Source of the DNA: Leclercia adecarboxylata
GTDB lineage: Bacteria > Pseudomonadota > Gammaproteobacteria > Enterobacterales > Enterobacteriaceae
DNA length: 64,000 nucleotides
NCBI RefSeq assembly: GCF_023639785.1
Contig: NZ_CP098325.1
Coordinates: 62,001-126,000, forward strand
Reading direction: 5' to 3'
A program made the translations under genes and the position numbers. A model generated the notes under the pieces. That model was not told the origin of the DNA. It worked only from the letters and a program-made list of their open reading frames with translations, and did not search any database. Below are positions 1 through 7,698 of this stretch, in pieces; position 1 is the first letter of the stretch, and every line of letters starts with the position of its first letter.

Positions 1-1
1 G

Positions 2-883
2 GTTTCGAGTCAAAAGCGCTTTAACGTCACGATCTGCGCCGAAAAACCGGGGTTACTGACCTCGCCAGACGGCTTTGCGCTCAACGCAACGCAGGACTAT
101 TCCGCTATCGGGCGGGGCGATATTGTGGTGGTGCCCTACTGGCAACACGTGCTGAATCGCCCACCGCAGACGCTGCTCGACAGGCTGGTGCAGGCAAGGG
201 ACAACGGGGCGGAGATTGTCGGGCTCTGTCTGGGGTCGTTTGTTCTCGGATACGCAGGCATTCTCGACGGCAAACGGGCGGCTACACACTGGGAGTTCGA
301 GCGCCAGTTTCAGACGCTTTTCCCGGACGTACAGCTCGATATCAACGCCCTTTACGTCGATGACGACCGCATCATTACCTCTGCCGGCACCGCCGCCGCG
401 CTGGACTGCTGCCTGTATATTATCCGCCAGCGCTTCGGCGGCGCGGTGGCAAACCAGATTGCCCGGCGGATGATAGTGCCGCCCCACCGCGAGGGCGGAC
501 AGGCGCAGTTTATTGCCCAGCCGGTGCCGGAAACCACCCGCGATGTACGGATTAACAACCTGATCGACTATCTCCAGCGTAATATCAGCCAGCCGCTGAG
601 CCTGGATGCTCTGGCAGACAGCGTGGCGATGAGCCGCCGCACGTTGACCCGCCATTTTATGAAAGCCACCGGAATGAGCGTCAGCGAGTGGATCACCGCC
701 GAACGCCTGCGGCGTAGCCAGCTGCTGCTGGAAAGCAGCAATCTGCCGATAGAGGCAGTGGCAGAGCAGGTGGGGTATCTCTCAGCCGTGACCTGGCGCC
801 AGCAGTTTAAGGCCCGCTTTGGCGTCAGCCCGGCGGAGTGGCGTAAAACCTTTCGCACTCAGACCCAGGCCGGGCAAGCGTAG
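2..883 (+). CDS. GlxA/FtrA-type AraC-family transcriptional regulator (5' truncated by window edge)
   Basis: The reading frame is open from the first base, so the true start lies outside the window; 293 residues are visible. The N-terminal part is a DJ-1/PfpI-like domain with a nucleophile-elbow-like GLCLGSF motif. The last ~100 residues form a double helix-turn-helix AraC domain (SLDALADSVAMSRRTLTRHF, then a second HTH ending in FGVSPAEWRK). This architecture is that of GlxA/FtrA regulators, whose DJ-1 domain is thought to sense a small ligand rather than act as an enzyme. The target is unknown; no obvious partner gene lies downstream, because the next gene is convergent. An internal GTG at 125 would drop much of the DJ-1 domain and is not a credible start. 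Confidence 0.85.
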   Translation, partial: VSSQKRFNVTICAEKPGLLTSPDGFALNATQDYSAIGRGDIVVVPYWQHVLNRPPQTLLDRLVQARDNGAEIVGLCLGSFVLGYAGILDGKRAATHWEFERQFQTLFPDVQLDINALYVDDDRIITSAGTAAALDCCLYIIRQRFGGAVANQIARRMIVPPHREGGQAQFIAQPVPETTRDVRINNLIDYLQRNISQPLSLDALADSVAMSRRTLTRHFMKATGMSVSEWITAERLRRSQLLLESSNLPIEAVAEQVGYLSAVTWRQQFKARFGVSPAEWRKTFRTQTQAGQA

Positions 884-894
884 CGCCTGCCGGC
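869..894. repeat. REP-like palindrome
   Basis: Imperfect inverted repeat of REP type (gccgggcaagcg...gcctgccggc). It overlaps the last codons of the regulator gene and sits between two convergent genes, a usual place for REP units. Confidence 0.5.
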
Positions 895-896
895 AT

Positions 897-1985
897 TTAC
901 CCCAGCCGCGCCATCTTCGTCTCTCCCTCCGCCATCGACAGCTGATACAGCGAAAACGATCGCTGCTTCTCGATCAGGTTCGCCAGCTCCGGCGAGTGGC
1001 TGGTAAGCCAGATCTGCGAATAGCGGCTGGCCTCGGCAATCAGGCTCGCCAGGGCAGGCAGCATCTGCGGGTGCAGGCTGTTTTCCGGTTCGTTGAGGGC
1101 GATAAAGGCGGGTGGACGCGGGCTGAGCAGCGCCACCGCCAGGCACAGGAAACGCAGCGTGCCGTCGGAAAACTCCGCGGGCTCCAGGGGGCGGCTTAAG
1201 CCTTCGCGCTGCATCATCATTCGGAAACGCCCCCCCGTGTTATCGCTGTAAAACACGCATCCCGGGAACGCCTGGTCGAGGATACGCATCAGCAGCAGTT
1301 CGTCGCCAATCTCAACGATGGTCTGAAAAGCGGCCGCCAGGTTGGCGCCGTCGCTGGCCAGCACCGGGGAGCGGAACCCCACCTGCGGGGCGCGCATGGC
1401 GGAACCGGACGCGACGGAAAACTCATGATAAAAGCGCCAGTTACGCAGGGACTCGCGCATCTGCGACACCTCCGGGTAGAGGTGTGGCTCGCCAAGCTGC
1501 CCGAACACCGATTCGTTCTCATACAGGGTGCCGCTGTGGGTCACTTTCTCGTGGTGAACGTTATTCAGAAACACCGTCTGGTTTTTGCGCTGCATCAGAC
1601 GTGCGGAAGGGCGGCGCTGGTGGCCGCTCAGCCAGATGGACTCCTCTTTGATCACCGGATCGAGCTGAAACTGCGAGGGGTAGGGCAGTTTCTCAACAAA
1701 GCCCACCTGCAGTTCATACTCATATGTCTCTGTTTCCACCGCCAGATTCATGCGCCTGAGCTGGTCGCTGCGGGTTTTGCCCGCCCAGAACACCTTCAGA
1801 ATGCCGCCTTCATTCGCCAGCGCCTGGGAAAACTGCCCCTGCGCCGCGCTGTGCATCAGGTGGATAGCTTTATAGATATTGGATTTGCCAGTGCCGTTTG
1901 GGCCGAAAACAATGTTGAGTTGCTCCAGATCCAGCGACATGTCGCGAATCGAGCGGTAGTTCTGAATGTGCAGGGTGTTGATCAT
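897..1985 (-). CDS. AAA family ATPase (RecF/SMC-like, AAA_21 type)
   Basis: A 362-residue ABC/SMC-like ATPase. Walker A is GPNGTGKS at about residues 28-35, just after the N-terminal INTLHIQNYRSI strand typical of RecF-like ATPases. A signature-like SDGTLRF lies around residues 270-280, Walker B is FIALNEPENSLHP near 295, and the switch histidine is in LTSHSPEL near 330. It has no nuclease (TOPRIM) domain, unlike OLD proteins, and no long coiled coil. It stands alone, convergent with the regulator and separated from the next gene by a terminator. Such stand-alone ATPases are widespread in enterobacteria with no settled role; defence or DNA repair is possible but not shown here. Confidence 0.8.
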   Translation of the reverse strand: MINTLHIQNYRSIRDMSLDLEQLNIVFGPNGTGKSNIYKAIHLMHSAAQGQFSQALANEGGILKVFWAGKTRSDQLRRMNLAVETETYEYELQVGFVEKLPYPSQFQLDPVIKEESIWLSGHQRRPSARLMQRKNQTVFLNNVHHEKVTHSGTLYENESVFGQLGEPHLYPEVSQMRESLRNWRFYHEFSVASGSAMRAPQVGFRSPVLASDGANLAAAFQTIVEIGDELLLMRILDQAFPGCVFYSDNTGGRFRMMMQREGLSRPLEPAEFSDGTLRFLCLAVALLSPRPPAFIALNEPENSLHPQMLPALASLIAEASRYSQIWLTSHSPELANLIEKQRSFSLYQLSMAEGETKMARLG

Positions 1986-2043
1986 CAGCGTACCCCTTTG
2001 CGGTTGAAAAGCTGTATAAAGTTACAGTATTTTAAGCCAGCTG

Positions 2044-2074
2044 CAAAAAAAAGACGACAGTGAGGGTGTCGTCT
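2044..2074 (-). terminator. Intrinsic terminator for ybgA
   Basis: 8-bp perfect stem AGACGACA/TGTCGTCT (2052-2059 with 2067-2074). Read on the minus strand it is followed by a run of eight T. It lies just downstream of the minus-strand gene ending at 2130. Confidence 0.75.
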
Positions 2075-2129
2075 AAAAGGGGTATTGTTCGGGCCTCTGT
2101 GGGTCAACGGGGCCTTCGCATTTTTATCT

Positions 2130-3089
2130 TCATGTCACGGCCAGACGCAGACCCAAATCATCAGGATAGGGATCAAAGTAGTTTTGCGTCATCAGATAGC
2201 GGTCGGGGTATTCCGCCAGATAGTGCTTCAACAGCGTAAGCGGGGCGAGAATGGGCAGTAGCCCGTCGCGATAGTGCAGGATCACATCGCGGAGCTCGCC
2301 GCGCTGGCGGCTGTTCAGCTGGTTACGGAAATAGCCCTGAATATGCATCAGCACGTTGGTGTGAGTTTTCCGCGAAGCGGGTTGCTTCAGGATCGCCATC
2401 AGCTTTTCGCGGTACGCCTCGAAGAATTCATCCAGATCCTCCCACTCATGCAGGGAGGCGACGAACGGACCAATTTCCCGGTAGCCCGCCTGATTATGGG
2501 CCAGCAGCTGGAGTTTGTACCGGCTGTGGAAGTCCAGCAGCGCGCGACGCGTCAGGCCCCGGGCGCGCAGGGAGTTCAGTTCGTGCAGGGCGAAGACGCG
2601 CTCCACAAAATTCTCCCGCAGTACCGGATCGTGCAGGCGTCCATCTTCCTCCACCGGTAGCCACGGCCAGGCTTCAAGCAGGGCGGCGGTGAACAGCCCG
2701 ACACCCTCCTTGCGGCCCCGATTGCCGTTTTCATCATACAGCCGCACGCGCTCCATGCCGCAGCTCGGGGATTTGGCACAAACGATAAAGCCAGCCAGAA
2801 CGCCGACTTTTGGCAGGTAAGCCGCCACAAAATCGGCCATCTTCTGCGTCATATCTTCGTGAGGCGCTTTGCTGAACCGCATCTGCGTCTCACCGCTGTC
2901 GGTCATTATCAGGCGTAGCGCCGGACGCGGCGTAGGCAGGCCGATAGCCATCTCCGGACAGACGGGCCTGAAGTTGACCCACTGGGCCAGCTCGTCCATG
3001 ACAAAGCCCATACGCTTATGCCCGCCGTCGAAGCGAACGGCGGAACCGGTCAAACATCCGCTAATACCCAGTACAGGTTTCGTTGTCAT
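2130..3089 (-). CDS. ybgA: YbgA family protein (DUF523 + DUF1722)
   Basis: A 319-residue two-domain protein. Residues ~5-150 are a DUF523/TudS-like domain with conserved cysteines (SGCLTGSAVR near residue 10, CAKSPSCGM near residue 105). DUF523 members include 2-thiouracil desulfurases that carry an Fe-S cluster. Residues ~190-310 are DUF1722 (YbgA). The start is supported by GGAGGAACACACC before ATG. E. coli ybgA neighbours the photolyase gene phr; here it is close to a MerR regulator and the lipocalin gene, a grouping also seen in light-responsive clusters of other bacteria. Its biochemical role in this context is unproven. Confidence 0.85.
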   Translation of the reverse strand: MTTKPVLGISGCLTGSAVRFDGGHKRMGFVMDELAQWVNFRPVCPEMAIGLPTPRPALRLIMTDSGETQMRFSKAPHEDMTQKMADFVAAYLPKVGVLAGFIVCAKSPSCGMERVRLYDENGNRGRKEGVGLFTAALLEAWPWLPVEEDGRLHDPVLRENFVERVFALHELNSLRARGLTRRALLDFHSRYKLQLLAHNQAGYREIGPFVASLHEWEDLDEFFEAYREKLMAILKQPASRKTHTNVLMHIQGYFRNQLNSRQRGELRDVILHYRDGLLPILAPLTLLKHYLAEYPDRYLMTQNYFDPYPDDLGLRLAVT

Positions 3090-3191
3090 GGTGTGTTCCT
3101 CCAGAGCCTATCCCTAAAAGTTACACAACATGATAAATTTGTCCAAGTATTAACGGAGATATTTTTTAATATCGTTATATATCAAACGTTT

Positions 3192-3602
3192 TTAACTTCC
3201 CTTGTAGGTTGAATAACCGTACTGGCTCAGCAGCAGAGGAATATGCAGCTTTTCGTTGGTGCGGGTCACGGTAAACAGCACCGGGATCTCCGGGAAGAAC
3301 GATTTCAGCTTATTCGCCTGGAAGTATTCAGCGGTTTTAAAGGTCACTTTATAGACGCCAGGCTGCATATCCTGATCCTCTGGATAGAGCGACTTGATGC
3401 GGCCGTCCTGGTCGGTTTTACCGCTGGCGACCGGGGTCCATTTGTCCTGCTGCTGTTTTTCCAGGGTGACGCTGACGCCCGGCGGCGGCGTGCCGGTTTG
3501 CTGGTCAAGAATATGCACGCTCAGCGTGCCGACAGGGGCACTAAAGGCGACAGGGGCAAAGGCCAGAGAGGCCAGGATCAGCAGAGGGGCAGTTTTTTTC
3601 AT
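3192..3602 (-). CDS. hiuH: Periplasmic hydroxyisourate hydrolase (transthyretin-like)
   Basis: A 136-residue protein with a clear Sec signal peptide (MKKTAPLLILASLAFAPVAF, cleavage near residue 21), followed by a ~115-residue transthyretin fold. Family hallmarks are the LSVHILDQQTGTP strand near the N terminus of the mature protein and the C-terminal YKGS, matching the YRGS signature of 5-hydroxyisourate hydrolases (as opposed to thyroid-hormone-binding transthyretins). It converts 5-hydroxyisourate, the product of urate oxidation, to OHCU. No other urate-pathway gene is near, so it probably acts alone in the periplasm. RBS AGGAAAA precedes the ATG. Confidence 0.9.
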   Translation of the reverse strand: MKKTAPLLILASLAFAPVAFSAPVGTLSVHILDQQTGTPPPGVSVTLEKQQQDKWTPVASGKTDQDGRIKSLYPEDQDMQPGVYKVTFKTAEYFQANKLKSFFPEIPVLFTVTRTNEKLHIPLLLSQYGYSTYKGS

Positions 3603-3701
3603 TGGGTTTTCCTGTGGAGTGGTAAGTCACAGGAAAACGTTAGCATCTGCCGCGCGGGAAAATATTCAACTTTTCGTGAAGATTCCCCCAGAAGAAAATC
3701 G

Positions 3702-4427
3702 TCAGAGGATAATCACCTCAAGGGAAACCTGCTGCTGCCACTGCTCCACCTGCTTTTTGCGCGCGGCGTTGAGTTTACCGCTGGTGACCAGCAGCCACCG
3801 GCGGTCCGGGAAGATTTCCGGGGCCAGCGCGGCAGGGGGAATGGGCAGAACGTTGATCCGATGGCCCTGACCGGTGCGCGCCAGGGCTTCGAGCCAGATT
3901 TCGCACGGATCGTTCAGGTGCCAGCCGGTGAGCAGAAGGTTATCCCCCGGCGCTTTCTTGTCGCCCTCAAGACAAAACGAGGTGTAGGCGACGATGATGC
4001 CGTCGAGGGCCTCCCGCAGGGTCATGGCGGCGGCAACGTTGGCCGAGACCTGGCTGCGCAGGGGGCGTAACACCTTCGCGACCAGTTCCGGCCGCGGATA
4101 TTCGCGACCGGCGTCGTAAATCATCTGGCGCACGGATTCGATTCTGCCCTCCTGCAGACGTTGCAGCATGTTCATTTGCAGCGTCAGCCAGTTATTAGTG
4201 CGGTTCGGGGAAGGGCGCTCCAGCAGCGGCTTCACCTGACCAATGGGGACGCCTTTTTTCACCCAGTCGAGGATCTTCAGCGCCTGCTGGACGTCCTCTT
4301 CGCTGTACTGGCGATGGCCGCCCTCGGTGCGCTGCGGCTTGAGTAAACCGTAGCGGCGCTGCCACGCGCGAAGAGTGGTGGCGGTGATGCCGCTGAGTCT
4401 GGCGAATTCGCCGATGGAGTAGGCCAT
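3702..4427 (-). CDS. MerR family regulator, MlrA/LitR-like
   Basis: 241 residues. The N-terminal winged helix (YSIGEFARLSGITATTLRAW, residues 3-22, then QRRYGLLKPQRTEGGHRQY) is a MerR DNA-binding domain of the MlrA/BluR/LitR subgroup. The C-terminal ~160 residues resemble the cobalamin-binding fold of that subgroup, but the histidine that ligates B12 is missing: the segment reads NDPCEIWLEAL, with Cys near the expected His. By analogy with MlrA it would therefore not bind B12. It is divergent from blc and lies next to hiuH and ybgA, so it may control these genes through the shared 117-bp intergenic region. Confidence 0.8.
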   Translation of the reverse strand: MAYSIGEFARLSGITATTLRAWQRRYGLLKPQRTEGGHRQYSEEDVQQALKILDWVKKGVPIGQVKPLLERPSPNRTNNWLTLQMNMLQRLQEGRIESVRQMIYDAGREYPRPELVAKVLRPLRSQVSANVAAAMTLREALDGIIVAYTSFCLEGDKKAPGDNLLLTGWHLNDPCEIWLEALARTGQGHRINVLPIPPAALAPEIFPDRRWLLVTSGKLNAARKKQVEQWQQQVSLEVIIL

Positions 4428-4544
4428 GTCTGCATCCGAAGGAAAGGAATAATCTCAATATACTACGAATATTTGCCTGCGGGATGAAGCACCAGACCGG
4501 TGCACTACACTTTACTTCCAGACGCGCAAATGAAAGGAGTTCTC

Positions 4545-5069
4545 ATGAAACTATGGCCTGTTGTGACCGGTGTCGCCATTGCGTTGACCCTGGTTGCCTG
4601 TAAATCCCCGACGCCGCCAAAAGGCGTGCAGCCGATAACCAACTTTGACGCCAGCCGCTATCTCGGCAAATGGTACGAGGTTGCCCGGCTGGAAAACCGC
4701 TTCGAACGTGGCCTGGAGCAGGTAACTGCCACCTACGGCAAGCGCAGCGACGGCGGGATCAGCGTGCTCAACCGGGGATACGATCCGGTGAAGCGCAAGT
4801 GGAATGAGAGCGAGGGCAAAGCCTATTACACTGGCGCGCCAACAACCGCTGCGCTGAAGGTCTCGTTCTTCGGCCCGTTCTACGGCGGGTATAACGTGAT
4901 CAAGCTGGACGACGACTATAAGTACGCGCTGGTCAGCGGCCCGAACCGTGACTACCTGTGGATCCTGTCACGCACGCCAACCATTCCGGACGCGGTGAAA
5001 CAGGATTATCTGAACACCGCGCGCAGCCTGGGCTTCCGGGTCGATCAGCTGGTGTGGGTGAAGCAGTAA
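4545..5069 (+). CDS. blc: Outer-membrane lipoprotein lipocalin Blc
   Basis: 174 residues, closely similar to E. coli Blc. The ATG at 4545 is preceded by AAGGAG (4534-4539); frames from upstream starts would add residues before a good signal peptide. The lipobox is LVAC with Cys19 as lipidation site. Lipocalin motifs are present: GKWYEVARLENRFERG (the GxW motif), then YNVIKLDDDYKYALVSGP and the C-terminal LWILSRTP. Blc is thought to bind or store membrane phospholipids, including lysophospholipids, under stress; Lys at +2 after the lipidated Cys favours outer-membrane sorting. Divergently transcribed from the MerR gene. Confidence 0.93.
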   Translation: MKLWPVVTGVAIALTLVACKSPTPPKGVQPITNFDASRYLGKWYEVARLENRFERGLEQVTATYGKRSDGGISVLNRGYDPVKRKWNESEGKAYYTGAPTTAALKVSFFGPFYGGYNVIKLDDDYKYALVSGPNRDYLWILSRTPTIPDAVKQDYLNTARSLGFRVDQLVWVKQ

Positions 5070-5278
5070 AGATCGTGCTTTCCGGGGCGGTAAAAGCGGA
5101 CCCGCTGATGCCGCCCATACTTGAAAAGCAGTCCAGCGGTGACCTTCCTGCAATATGTTCTGCGGCGCACCCGGCTACAGCTTCAGGACATCCATCTGGC
5201 GGTGGGCATTCCGGGAAAAACGTGACGGTCATTGTGCCGAAAGACGGGATGTATGCGCTGATGGAGGTACGGGTTTAG
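5070..5278 (+). pseudogene. Degraded coding remnant, identity unknown
   Basis: Directly after the blc stop the DNA still looks like coding sequence split over two frames. One frame reads IVLSGAVKADPLMPPILEKQ; it then continues best in another frame as VTFLQYVLRRTRLQLQDIHL (5140-5210), and returns as KNVTVIVPKDGMYALMEVRV before a TAG at 5276-5278. No start codon and RBS of its own is evident. This pattern suggests the 3' part of a broken gene with two frameshifts. I do not recognise the family. Confidence 0.4.
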
Positions 5279-5346
5279 GGCGAGGTAAAATATATACGCA
5301 ATATTCACCGCTTGATTGAAATCCATTGCTCAATCATGATCGCATC

Positions 5347-5784
5347 ATGAAAATCGAATCCGCAGTACCCTCGCAATTTGAACGTCTCGTCGCGATCTGG
5401 GAGTCCTCCGTTCGCGCTACCCACCACTTTTTGCAGGAGAGCGATATCGCGGCCCTGCGTCCGTTGCTGCTCAATGCTTATCTGCCGAACTTAAAGGTTG
5501 TCATTGCCCGGGACGAAACCGGTGTGATTCACGGCTTTTTAGGCGTGGATGAGAACCGCATTGAGATGCTCTTTGTCGACGATGCAAGCCGGGGAAAAGG
5601 CGTGGGTAAATACCTGCTCACTTACGCCATTGAGCATCTCGGTGCCAACGAAGTGGATGTTAACGAGCAAAACCCGCAGGGCGTCGGGTTTTATCAGCAT
5701 ATGGGGTTTGTGCAGACCGGGCGGTCGGAGCTGGACGGGCAGGGCAATCCGTTCCCGTTATTGCATATGCGGTACGAGGGCTAA
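5347..5784 (+). CDS. GNAT family N-acetyltransferase (YjaB-like)
   Basis: 145 residues from the ATG at 5347; a TTG 21 bases upstream would give a 152-residue form. The GNAT core is seen in RIEMLFVDDASRGKGVGKYL, the acetyl-CoA pyrophosphate-binding Q/RxxGxG/A loop being RGKGVG near residue 85. NEQNPQGVGFYQHMGF near 110-125 and the GRSELDGQGNPFPLLHMRY ending closely match E. coli YjaB. Substrate unknown. It is a single gene followed by a REP element and convergent with the TRAP operon. Confidence 0.88.
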   Translation: MKIESAVPSQFERLVAIWESSVRATHHFLQESDIAALRPLLLNAYLPNLKVVIARDETGVIHGFLGVDENRIEMLFVDDASRGKGVGKYLLTYAIEHLGANEVDVNEQNPQGVGFYQHMGFVQTGRSELDGQGNPFPLLHMRYEG

Positions 5785-5795
5785 TTCCCGCACAA

Positions 5796-5827
5796 CGCCG
5801 GGTGGCGATGTCGCCTTACCCGGCTTA
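5796..5827. repeat. REP palindrome
   Basis: Inverted repeat gccgggtggcgatg...ccttacccggc between the convergent acetyltransferase and dctM genes; typical REP core. Confidence 0.7.
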
Positions 5828-5846
5828 CAAAATGGCTGATTGCGGA

Positions 5847-7148
5847 TTACATCAGCCCCAGCGCCTGTGGAATAAACAGGGAAATCTGCGGGATATAGGT
5901 GATGAGCATCAGCGCAATCAGCAGAGCGGCATAGAACGGCAGCAGCGGCTTGATCAGGTGCTGAATTTTCACTCCTGAGATCGAACAGCCGACGAACAGG
6001 GCGCTACCCACCGGCGGCGTCAGCAGGCCGATGCACAGGTTCGCCACCATCATGATGCCGAAGTGCACCGGGTCCATCCCCAGCTCCTGGGCGATAGGCA
6101 GGAAAATCGGCGTGAAGATCAGTACCGCAGGCGTCATATCCATGAAGATGCCGACAATTAACAGCACGATGTTAATCAGCAACAGGATCACCAGCGGGTT
6201 ATCCGAAATCCCCATCAGCGTGTCGCTTATCATGTACGGGATATCGGCGTTGGTCATTGCCCATGACATGCCTACCGAGAAACCAATCAGCAACAATACG
6301 ATAGACGTCGTGACCACTGATTCCAGAATCAGCTTCGGCAGCTGATGCCACTTCACCTCACGGTAGATCAACACCGACAGGATAAAGGTATACACCACCG
6401 CAATCGCTGAGGCTTCCGTGGCGGTAAACACGCCGCCCAGAATACCGCCCATCACGATAACCACCAGCAGCAGGCTTGGCAGGGCGTCCAGAAGCGCTTT
6501 CGCCGCCTGGGCGCAGGTCGGGCGTTCAGAGAGCGGATAGTTGCGGCGTTTGGCGATGATGGCACACACCACCATAATGGCCAGCCCCATCAGGATGCCT
6601 GGCAGATAACCCGCCATAAACAGCGATGCTACCGACACGCCACCCGCCGTCAGGGAGAAGACGATGAGCACGTTTGACGGTGGGATCAGCAGCCCGGTAA
6701 TACAGGAGGAGACGTTCACCGCCGTTGAGAATGCCGGATCGTAACCCTGCTTTGTCTGGATAGGATTCAGCGTCCCGCCCACTGCCGCTGCGGCAGCAAC
6801 CGCCGACCCTGAGATTGAGCCGAACATCATATTCGCCAGCACGTTTACGTGGCCCAGCGAGCCCGGCACGCGGCCGACCATCACCTGCGCCAGGTTGATC
6901 AGCCGTATCGCGATCCCGCCGCTGTTCATCAGCGTTCCGGCAAAAATAAAGAACGGGATCGCCAGCAGGGCGAAGTTATCCAGCCCGTTTGCCAGACGCT
7001 GGGAGACGGTGATCACCGCGATATCCCACGGGAACATCAACAGCATCGAGGCGAAGGTGGCAATGCCGATTGAAAACGAAATAGGCAAGCCAATAAACAC
7101 CAGCACAAAGAAAGTGCCGAACAGGGTTAATGCGATCATTCCATCCAT
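5847..7148 (-). CDS. TRAP transporter large permease (DctM/YiaN family)
   Basis: 433 residues from the ATG at 7148, which overlaps the dctQ stop by one base (TGATG), implying translational coupling; an earlier in-frame start lies inside dctQ. The protein is almost entirely hydrophobic with about 12 membrane segments. DctM features include GTLMNSGGIAIRLINLAQ, the SGSAVAAAAAVGG loop, and LLTPPVGSALFVGCSISGVK near the C terminus. It forms the Na+-dependent transport channel of a tripartite TRAP system together with the two following genes (in plus-strand order). Confidence 0.93.
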   Translation of the reverse strand: MDGMIALTLFGTFFVLVFIGLPISFSIGIATFASMLLMFPWDIAVITVSQRLANGLDNFALLAIPFFIFAGTLMNSGGIAIRLINLAQVMVGRVPGSLGHVNVLANMMFGSISGSAVAAAAAVGGTLNPIQTKQGYDPAFSTAVNVSSCITGLLIPPSNVLIVFSLTAGGVSVASLFMAGYLPGILMGLAIMVVCAIIAKRRNYPLSERPTCAQAAKALLDALPSLLLVVIVMGGILGGVFTATEASAIAVVYTFILSVLIYREVKWHQLPKLILESVVTTSIVLLLIGFSVGMSWAMTNADIPYMISDTLMGISDNPLVILLLINIVLLIVGIFMDMTPAVLIFTPIFLPIAQELGMDPVHFGIMMVANLCIGLLTPPVGSALFVGCSISGVKIQHLIKPLLPFYAALLIALMLITYIPQISLFIPQALGLM

Positions 7149-7651
7149 CAGTGAGTTCCTTCCTGCGGCCGGGACAGGCTGTGAATGCCGGTAGCAATAA
7201 AGTACAGGGCGTAGAACATCATTACCGCGCCGCACAGGGGCAGGATCAGATAGACGTACCCCATCGGGATTTGCATGGCGGCGGAGACCTGGGAAGTCGC
7301 CAGCGTTTTATCAATCAGCTTCAGGCCGCCGGTAACGATCACCAGCCCTGAGAAGAGGAAAATCAGCACGTTAATAACGATATTCAGGATGAGCTGCTTT
7401 GGGCCTTTCAGCATCATGGCGAACAGATCGATGGAGAGATGCCGCTGTGCCCCGACAGTGTACGCCGCGCCCAGGAGTCCTACCCAAATCATCAGGTAAC
7501 GGGCCAGTTCATCGGTCATCGTGCTGGGCTGGTTCAGCACATAGCGGCTGAACACCTGCCACACCACGCAGACCACCAGCGCGATCATCACGGCGACGGA
7601 AAAGGCCGCAATGGTGCGATCAACCAGCGTTTTTATGCGGTTAATTATCAT
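7148..7651 (-). CDS. TRAP transporter small permease (DctQ/YiaM family)
   Basis: 167 residues with four predicted membrane helices; the DctQ hallmark is the VVWQVFSRYVLNQPSTMTDE segment (residues ~29-48) followed by LARYLMIWVGLLGAAYTVG. It is the membrane partner that stabilises the DctM channel. Located between the binding-protein and DctM genes of the same operon; a 47-bp gap separates it from dctP and a one-base overlap joins it to dctM. Confidence 0.92.
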   Translation of the reverse strand: MIINRIKTLVDRTIAAFSVAVMIALVVCVVWQVFSRYVLNQPSTMTDELARYLMIWVGLLGAAYTVGAQRHLSIDLFAMMLKGPKQLILNIVINVLIFLFSGLVIVTGGLKLIDKTLATSQVSAAMQIPMGYVYLILPLCGAVMMFYALYFIATGIHSLSRPQEGTH

Positions 7652-7698
7652 AGGTTATTCCCTGGAGAAGCGGGCCTGCAGGCAGGCCCGGAGGCGTG

